From Basidiobolus meristosporus CBS 931.73 (taxonomy: Eukaryota; Basidiobolomycota; Basidiobolomycetes; Basidiobolales; Basidiobolaceae), in contig MCFE01000390.1 of assembly GCA_002104905.1 (NCBI GenBank), forward strand, positions 1 to 64,000: a stretch of 64,000 nt of DNA. The letters run 5' to 3'. Made by a program: the position numbers and the translations under genes. The first letter of the stretch is position 1. The number at the start of each line of letters is the position of its first letter. Under the pieces are notes generated by a model. That model saw only the letters and a list, made by a program, of their open reading frames with translations, ran no database searches and was not told the DNA's origin. Positions 56,541-64,000 of this stretch are shown here, piece by piece.

Positions 56541-59393
56541 TATTGAAGGAAATCTGATGCCACATGGCCAAGACTAAAGAAAATGGAGGTGTATGCCTCA
56601 CATTATTACCAGATTTCAATAAGGATGTTTGTTGGCAGGTCCCACTTAGGTGATGAAGGCCATTGTGGAAGAAAGATACACCACCAATGAAGATGGAACA
56701 ATAGCTTGTCCATCCTTGGTGAGCAATTTATGGATTGTTTTTGCCAGAGTGAATGGCAATTCGGAGTTCTCATTGCACACCGACCCTCACCAACCCGCCG
56801 AGTCTTCTTACCATGGAGATTTTGTAGGGTGTGATCTGGAAGAACAGTTGTCCAACTCTACATCATCCACTTGCTAAACGGTTCGAAGCGCTGCCTCGTG
56901 TCAGCTGATGAAAGGATGGATTGTACCGCGGTTATACCACCAGCTCTGCCTGGTCTACCCATCCGCATCCTTACCAAATCCTTCCAGGCCTCACCATGAG
57001 GGCCATCATTAATTAAATGCATTTACCAACATGTGTCAGGTCAGACAGAAAACCCGGATCCCTGCCTAATGCTTCCGTGACGAATGCCGAATCGCAGGTC
57101 GTCCAGGGAGCCCAGATGAGTGTTGAACGGATCGTACACCCATTAGCAGCTAGGCTGCATGATGGGCATCATCACCCAGGGGGAGGAATGCATCATGAGC
57201 TATATTGGTGAACCATTACAGCATGCCGCTGATGAGCAGCGTGGAGACGATTTCGAGATGACTGGCGCTGTAGATGATGGTTGGACACCATATAGGGTGG
57301 GAACATGTGTGGGCCCATGACTGATACGATCCGGCACACTGGCCACTGACCACTGACCATTGAACCGCCAGACTGATATCATCTAGTGATATTCCATGAT
57401 GTAACCTCGGATCAGGATTCGAGTCCAGCCAGTCCGAATGAATTGGTTTTCCAGGGGAATCTTGTTTGTTATATCGTAATACAGAATAGGGCCAGACGCT
57501 CCAACCCCTCTGAACGGGCCAAGGCAGACCCTCGCGTGGACGCGCGGTGGTTCTTGGGCCGCGAGTACCGTCCGAACCCACGAGGCCAGTACGATGCCCG
57601 ACGACCCCGATGGTCACCAGGCTTGGTCGCTCCGACGGATCACGATTCAGCATCGGGATCCTTTTGGGCTGCTCTCGGACAGGCACTTGGAGAGACAGCA
57701 GGCCCATCCGCATGGATGCTTGATAAAGCCGTTTCCCCTTCACCCTCGTCATATGTGGTAAACTTACGAGGGCGGCCAGGGATGGATGCGATCCCAGCTC
57801 GGGTTCTGTATATGGCTGAATGGTTCTGAAACGGCGAGCCAGCTTCGCCTCATCCTTTGTAATTCCTCCCCAACACGGCCATTCTGCAACAAGGTCAGCC
57901 TAGCTCGCAATGCTGTGCCGCACTGGTTACCATTTGCTGATCCAACTCATCGAAGCTTTATTTAGCCCGTTCACCGCATTTGGGAGATGACGTGACCTGG
58001 CCAAATCCGGCCGAGTCAGTTCATCTGCAATCACCGGCCATCGGCCAATGGCCAAACTATCTGATCCAAACAATGGGCGAACCTCAGTGGGATCTAGATG
58101 GAATGCACTAAAACCACCTGCATACATTAGGATCGCCAACCATCACAAGTCCACCACTCCTCTTCAGATCGGGTGCCATCACGGATTCACCATATGCTCG
58201 CTGGTGGGTCAAGCTGGGTGTTGGTTGTCTGTCGATGGGCTCGCCTAACACGATGGCTAGTGGTTGATTTGGATCGTTCCAATGGCTGGTCCCGATGTGT
58301 GTCGCCAGGGCGGACCATGTGATTAATAGTGCGCTACTTGACCGCACAAGACGCGCACACTGGGATCGCAACGACGTAGCGTTGAGCAGAAATGGCCCAA
58401 GTATCTTACATGATATACAAGCTCAGAAGGCGATTTCCAAGGTCCAGGATTGGTCCACCACATGGCTTAACAAACCAAGCTTCAGGTGGATTCTGGCGTT
58501 GGCCTTGGCTCGAAGAGGTTACGCTTGGTGGCGAGAGGGGCAGGGGGAAGCTGAAACCAGTCCAACAACCTTTTGAGAGGCCTGGGGCATGCGATCAAAT
58601 CGTCGCGGGGCCATTGGATAGCTTGGTGTTTCATGGACATGAGGTGAGACCTTCAGAATCCCACTGCACAATGATGCGGATTGATGAAAGCAGAGATTTT
58701 TTAGTTAGTTTCATGATTGCATCATGCTCACCTAGCCTAATCCCATCCATGATGAGGTATTCGTCACATAATCGCTCCGTCGGCCTATGGCCTTGCATCA
58801 CACTCGTTACACGACTGGAGCTACCATTGCCATTTCCAAGATCCTTTCCATTTTCATTTCCATTCACATTACCAATGTAAATCTCAATCTCATCTACCGC
58901 AAGTGAGACCAGTTAGTAAGCTCCCCCCCCCCTCGGCTAAATGTGGACCCACATACCAACCTGCCTCGGGATCGGCCAGTACCTTTCCATTGCCCGCAGA
59001 GCTTGACTAGTGAGGCTAATGCAGGCAGCTCGATGAAGAGTCTTGGTTGGTGTGCCAGCGAACCACTGGGCGAGGCATCCCAAGCTAGTATTCACTTGGC
59101 TCCGAGCTCATATAGCTGACTTCACAGGCAGTCCTAATATGCTGGGACCCCAGCCAATGGGCAGCCAGATCGGGGTTCTTGATATGGATGTCCGTTTAAT
59201 GTTGACAACTCATGCATAACGCGCTTCCTCAGTCCCCACCATCAGCTTGAGGTCACTCTAATCGGTGGGTGGCAGCTTGATGGCATTGTGATGTCATTAG
59301 GCAACCAGTTGATCACCAAGTTGGCTCTAACTTTTTCGGGCCATGATGACAGTGCTGATCCCTGCTATGACTGGTGGGTCGCGGAGAGAAAAA
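56541..59393. other. Host DNA, no gene identified
   Basis: Composition changes to higher GC with normal CpG. Several frames of 60-180 codons exist on both strands (for example 57,386-57,829 plus, 57,216-57,752 minus), but they overlap each other, have unremarkable composition and match nothing I know. A minus frame at 58,631-58,867 starting MNGNENGKDLGNGNGSSSR could be a first exon but is unsupported. A run of ten C lies at 58,923-58,932. Confidence 0.4.
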
Positions 59394-59401
59394 TTTATAA
59401 A
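59394..59401 (+). promoter_or_regulatory. Possible TATA box of the arrestin-like gene
   Basis: TTTATAAA, 132 bp before the start codon. A 14-codon upstream frame (ATG 59,419, stop 59,461-59,463) would lie in the leader if transcription starts about 25 bp after the box. Confidence 0.4.
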
Positions 59402-59532
59402 GCCCTGGTGGGCCCAACATGTACGGTAGTTTAAATTTTGCTCTCCACATTCCTATTCCTTAGGGTCGCCGCCAGGCCAGTTGAATCGATTTTTGTAAAT
59501 TCGTCCTTTTCCACCTCTTCATCACCCACCAG

Positions 59533-60597
59533 ATGTCAAAAACCCTATTCGAGATTCAAACCCCACACGACACTTTCTGTCACAATCTACACAACTGGCG
59601 GGATGGGCTCAACATCAAGGGAAACCTTCTGCTCTCCCCATCCGCCACCATCTCCTTGAGCCAGATCACCCTTCGGTTCATCGGTCGATTGACCATTAAG
59701 CAGGATTTTCAAAAATTCGAGAAGGTGCTGGTGGAGAAATCCTGGAGTTTCATCCCCGAAGGGGAGACCTCGCACACATTCGGCCCCCAGCCACACTCGT
59801 TTGGCTTCCAATTCGAGCTTCCCGGGGATCTTCCCGAGTCTCTACACACCCCCAATTGTAAGATCGAGTACACATTCTATGCCACGGCCAAAACCTCCCT
59901 GTTTCGGTCCAACCTAAAGGCCAGAAAGGTCGTGACCGTTCGAAAAACCATCGGGCCGATTCTTGGGACTGACTGTAGCACACGACGCGAAGGGGTTCAC
60001 AAAGACCTGATCGCCTACGACATCGCCATCCCCGCCTTGGACTTTAGCCACGGGGACTGTTTCCATGTCAACTTCAAATTCCACATGCTGAAAGAGGGGA
60101 TTCTACCCAAGTTCATCGCGTGCGGGCTGCGAGAACGAGTGGTGTATAGGATCCCGATGGAGGAATCCTACACGCACAAGATCTCCGAGGAGTCCTGGGT
60201 GATGGCCACCATCGAGTCCTACCAGAGCAACGAGAACGAGAAAACCCTTCTCATGCAGGTTCCTAAGTCCGCGGACAAGGTCCAGTACAGCCATCTATCG
60301 GATTACGTAGAGATCTCACACTACCTTTATGGCCAAATCCAATTCGCCGACGTCAATGTCGAAGTCAGCTTCCCCGTGTTGATCGCGAGACACGAAGCCA
60401 TCACCCCTGAGTTGCCCCCCGCCTACGAAGACACCCATCTCCTCCCACCCCCCTACCAGCCAATCCACGCTAGTCACACCTCCCGGTTCGACCAGTACCA
60501 GATCATTCCCAAACCCATCGTAACTGTCGTAAGCAAATCAGTGAAGCAAGCCAGACGGATGTCTATGAACAATCCGATCTCCATCCTAACCCATTAA
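59533..60597 (+). CDS. Alpha-arrestin-like protein (354 aa)
   Basis: Intronless gene for an arrestin-fold adaptor. N-terminal arrestin domain about residues 1-140 (ITLRFIGRLTIKQ, FIPEGETSHTFGPQPHSFGF, FELPGDLPES). C-terminal arrestin domain about 155-290 (ending ISHYLYGQIQF, VEVSFPVLIARHEA). Two PY motifs follow: PPAY at 295-298 and PPPY at 305-308, then a basic tail (KQARRMS). In fungi such proteins recruit a Rsp5/Nedd4-type ubiquitin ligase through PY motifs to internalise plasma-membrane transporters or receptors, so it probably acts at the plasma membrane and endosomes. The substrate cannot be told. The start is the first ATG after a likely TATA box that opens the conserved fold (MSKTLFEIQTP). 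Its codons are GC-rich, unlike the mobile elements to the left. Confidence 0.88.
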   Translation: MSKTLFEIQTPHDTFCHNLHNWRDGLNIKGNLLLSPSATISLSQITLRFIGRLTIKQDFQKFEKVLVEKSWSFIPEGETSHTFGPQPHSFGFQFELPGDLPESLHTPNCKIEYTFYATAKTSLFRSNLKARKVVTVRKTIGPILGTDCSTRREGVHKDLIAYDIAIPALDFSHGDCFHVNFKFHMLKEGILPKFIACGLRERVVYRIPMEESYTHKISEESWVMATIESYQSNENEKTLLMQVPKSADKVQYSHLSDYVEISHYLYGQIQFADVNVEVSFPVLIARHEAITPELPPAYEDTHLLPPPYQPIHASHTSRFDQYQIIPKPIVTVVSKSVKQARRMSMNNPISILTH

Positions 60598-62480
60598 CCC
60601 GCCGACCCACTCGTATGGCATTAGCCTGGATCATTCATCTCACCCCTCCCCGTATTAACCACACCTACATACCATCCTAACTTTAACTTAGCCATTCTAT
60701 AACCCACCATTCCCCCCGAACTGACCCTAGTTGGATTATATGTGTATATACTATCGGAGGGCATGATCTATCCATCGATCCCGTATGTATTCCTTGCCCA
60801 CCTCTCCCGACCACGTTTTCTGTCTTCCATAGCATTCAGCATTTTGACTTCCATTGGAACCTGTACCATAGATCTAGTTATCTAAATAACATTAAAAGTA
60901 ATCGTCCAAACATCACCACGTCAAACGAACGGACCGGGTAACCAACTTCTACTTTGGCTCATTTCCAAGCACCCACGCCACTGCAGATGAGCATCATTCG
61001 ATGCGACCTGGGGCGCGCCAAACCCAACATCGATTTCATTGCTCCCCCCCCCCTCCCTCCAATGCTTGGTATGCGGGATGACGAGATGGCGACATAGGTT
61101 AGACACCCAGTAGGCCCGATTAGTCAATAGATGGATCCGATGGGGATCACATGAGGTTGGGTCTCTTCCACCAATCATGCAGGGTTTTGGTGGAATCTGC
61201 CGTCTTACGGGAAGGTGGATGTCATCCAACCCATGGGCCAATAGGGTCGCCAGATTGGGGATAATTTTGGTGGCACACACACCTGTGTACCTCATGTGTC
61301 AGTTGTACGTACGTCAACGGTGTCAGATGGATCTCCTTCTTGGCATCAATCAATCCCCCAAACAGGTGGTGGCGAATCCTGGAAGGGAGACTGGGAAAGC
61401 CCCCATCGGATCCTCTGCCAGTGACTTGGTGGTAAGTGCGGTTTCCACTTTCGCATTCGTCTTCGTGGCAAGGGGGAGGGTGCGTATCGAGTTCGAACGA
61501 TCGTGGACCTGGCCAAGAAGTAGCGTGAAATCCCCGCACCACACCTCACCCATCTCTCCGCTGCAGCACCATTGCCAGAGTCATCGTTGCGTTCAGCGCC
61601 CTCCAAAGCGATCCGGGGGTTTCTTAGATGGGTAGTGGCAGTGGGTTTATCGAGGGAAAGGATCTTCCACTCGGCTAGGAACAAGGATGTGTCGGACACG
61701 GTGTGAGTGTCTAGCGTCTAGAACGGGTCATGATCAATACCCAGTGCGTCAGTAGGGGGGGGGGGTTCTTGGCAGAGACAACCCTTGTAGGCCAGGACCT
61801 GTGATCAGTGGAAAGGATTTTCACCCTACCATAGGGTGTGTACTCAGCCTCTGCCGGGTCTGTGCCACATCGATGAGCGATCATTTGTTTTGGAGATGGT
61901 GTGCTTGGGTGTTGGAATGGCAACCAACTGCCATGTGGGTGGATCCGCTGTCAATGACACATGTCCGCAATGGCTCTACTGATGGACCAGGGAGACATCA
62001 CGAGTAACCGAGGTTTCCAGGCGGTTGGGATGGATCAACCAGTGCCATCCCAATCGAGTCGCGGTGAAAATCCCTCAAAGGGTAATCAGCCACCTGAAAC
62101 TGTCGCTGAGGACCAATCCACCATGAAACCACCACTATGGGCACATGCCAATTCCGAGGCTCGCCAAGCGCAGGTTTGGAACTTGGTGGGGTCGTAGGTT
62201 GTTTCATCTATGCTTCGTGATCCCCCAACCAGTTTCTCCGGTTCATCCATTCCGGTCGAATTTCTCCTACAGGCGGATGGAGCGAGTGGCAAGAATCCAC
62301 AACGGGCAGATACGTTTCTTCGGCCGACACCGCTCCACAGCTGGCCTGGCAAGACTGGGCCGGTCTTTATGCAGTCTACGGTGAATGCGATTCGCAGTAC
62401 CGGTGGTAGAAGTAGTGCCATCAGATAAGCCACTAGCTTCTATATGGACACATACGGGCCTCGTTTTCATACCATTTGCA
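60598..62480. other. Host DNA after the arrestin gene, no gene identified
   Basis: A possible polyadenylation signal ATTAAA is at about 60,890. Frames such as 61,177-61,635 (plus) and 61,346-61,699 (minus) overlap and are not recognised. Runs of ten C (61,044-61,053) and eleven G (61,755-61,765) are present. Confidence 0.4.
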
Positions 62481-63775
62481 TAACATCTAGATTGGTAAAA
62501 GCATGCTTCGAGAGGACAGCCGATTTTAAAGTTGGCTCGATAAAAGCATTCAAGTTGATATCATCAGGATAAGTGGGTAGCGGGAACGGTCGAGTTGAGC
62601 CTTGGATTGGCAGTAATTTGCAGGGGTGGGAGTATTGATGTTTTTGCAAAAAATCGGGATAATCATTGGTAGTGTGCATCATGAATGATCAAGCAGATAT
62701 CTTTACTCTATAGATTCCAATCGTCCTTTCAATTGTCCAAGAAATGGGGAGATATGGAAAGTTGAGGAATCCTCTAAATTGGTTAGAAGACACAATCTTT
62801 TCCCTCCCATTCCATCGACTTTTGTAGTATAGCGCTGCAGCATGTTTGACAAGCTCTACCTAGATTATAAACTTTGATTCCACTTGATTGTGAATTAGAG
62901 CAGCTGCTGACTTCCACTAGCTTTAGATAGGGGATCATTTGAAATACACCAAATCCCCTAAATTTGGGGCAGGTCAAATGAGATTCATCTACTTATTACT
63001 GATATCAATACTTTCAATAGCAAAACCGGGATGCAAATGAATAGGATGGATCTGCTGCATGTTAAAGGGATACCTCCCAAGGCGTGGTTCAGTGAGCATC
63101 TTGAAGCAACACATTTAGAAGCCAAGCAATCTCCCAGTCCCACCACTCCAATTGATGTTGTGTAAGTAGGTGGATTGGGTGTATTTCCAGAAGCATCAAT
63201 TTGTTTAGGATTAACACTACGACTCTCTAAGTGATGAGCCAGCATGGGGCCATCATTGATCCAGGTAACCGGAAAATATCACGTGAGTAAACTTGTCAAG
63301 TTGGGTAGAAACATTCCCTAAGAAAAAATTCAACCAAAGACTAGCAGAATACTAAGTTTCTCTGAGTATAGAACCAACAATATCTTAGGTTCTAGCTGTT
63401 TCCCAGGCAACGAGGCATATTTTCTAGAAGTAGACTGGGATAAAAAGCATTCATACCAAATTTGGTAATAAGCTACTCACTACTTCCACAAAGATTTACA
63501 ACTAAAAATTTGAAGGAAAAACACCTGCGGAATGCCAGCAAAATACCATCAGAATTACAGCAGAATACCGGCAGATTATCAGAGGGATTTAGTAATTGGG
63601 TGTCATTTTACCACTTTGATGCAAGAGATTGAGTAGCCCACTGGGATGTTGTAGATTTGCCACCCTTCGATAATGTCCACCACAGTAGTAATCCTTAGTT
63701 GTATTGAATGATTGATTCCTACTTGAGTTGGTAGCCCATCATTGAGTCTGGTAACTAATCTGTCCCTGTAAAGGC
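62481..63775. other. AT-richer intergenic DNA, nothing identified
   Basis: No frame longer than 86 codons, no repeat from the mobile-element island, no tRNA-like structure seen. Confidence 0.4.
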
Positions 63776-64000
63776 ATGTATCATGATCATCTAGCTGCTG
63801 CTATTCAGACTTCGAAACCTAATCCGCTCAGACCAGTAGAATCAACCTTGGATACTCACCAACGCTTTGATTTGAGAGCAAAAGAGAAGCTTGAACATGA
63901 GCATGATTATTTCAGGTCACGTCGTAAGCATGTGCGATATAGACGAACCCGAGTCTGTTTCTGCTCTTTGGGAACCGGATCCACCCCCCTCAGCAGACTA
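63776..64000 (+). CDS. Possible 5' end of a gene running off the right edge
   Basis: Open frame of 75 codons from ATG 63,776 with no stop before the edge. It is hydrophilic and charged (FDLRAKEKLEHEHDYFRSRR). GTAAGC at 63,928-63,933 resembles a splice donor and could end a first exon there. I do not recognise the protein. Confidence 0.3.
   Translation, partial: MYHDHLAAAIQTSKPNPLRPVESTLDTHQRFDLRAKEKLEHEHDYFRSRRKHVRYRRTRVCFCSLGTGSTPLSRL

Noticed and set aside
57400-57430. GATTCGAGTCC resembling a tRNA T-arm (B box)
   Set aside because: The bases on either side do not pair as a T stem, and no acceptor stem, D arm or anticodon arm is found around it.
57386-57829. 147-codon plus-strand frame overlapped by a 178-codon minus-strand frame (57,216-57,752)
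   Set aside because: The two overlap, neither has a recognisable domain, and long chance frames are expected in this GC-rich stretch.
58631-58867. Minus-strand frame starting MNGNENGKDLGNGNGSSSR
   Set aside because: The start is low-complexity from a simple CATTTC-type repeat. The frame is only 78 codons, and no continuation or splice signals were convincing.
61177-61635. 152-codon plus-strand frame with overlapping minus frames
   Set aside because: Competing frames on both strands, no known domain, and a sequence full of W, R and S as in chance GC-rich frames.

Overview
This 64 kb window looks like fungal nuclear DNA. The grounds are Ty1/copia elements primed from initiator tRNA, a chromodomain-bearing gypsy integrase tail, a PIF/Harbinger element, a Tnp2 (CACTA/Plavaka-like) transposase of a kind common in fungi, and one host gene for an arrestin-fold protein with two PY motifs. 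The phylum cannot be fixed from sequence alone. Family names used here (CopA, CopB, GypA, LTR-C, LTR-D, Tnp2 element) are working labels.

Bases 1 to about 56,550 form an AT-rich, CpG-poor island made almost entirely of nested and broken mobile elements. 1-8,316: broken CopA and fragments of a Tnp2 element, including the best transposase remnant (5,470-7,800). 8,317-13,640: GypA pieces in both orientations and a fold-back MITE. 14,028-20,687: degraded CopB with both LTRs, then two CopA 3' pieces. 20,688-27,554: GypA pieces with a CopB solo LTR inserted in a GypA LTR, and the best GypA gag. 27,555-32,898: LTR-C copies, two MITEs, a 1.5 kb palindrome, seven 233-bp tandem repeats and a chromodomain fragment. 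32,899-36,699: a GypA LTR split by a complete 3.4 kb Harbinger element with two divergent genes. 36,700-43,548: GypA split by a nearly complete but dead CopA. 43,549-51,130: Tnp2, GypA and CopA fragments. 51,131-55,814: a CopA element with an unbroken gag-pol reading frame.

Bases from about 56,550 to 64,000 are richer in GC and CpG and look like ordinary host DNA. The only gene I can defend is the intronless arrestin-like gene at 59,533-60,597. A reading frame that may be the start of another gene runs off the right edge.

The elements interact. The Harbinger element shares its ends, and a 10-bp-phased subterminal repeat, with four small non-autonomous relatives, so it is the likely source of their mobility. 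CopA and CopB appear to prime from the anticodon arm of initiator tRNA-Met, and GypA possibly from the 3' end of the same tRNA. Exact target duplications and paralogous empty sites give the order of several insertions.
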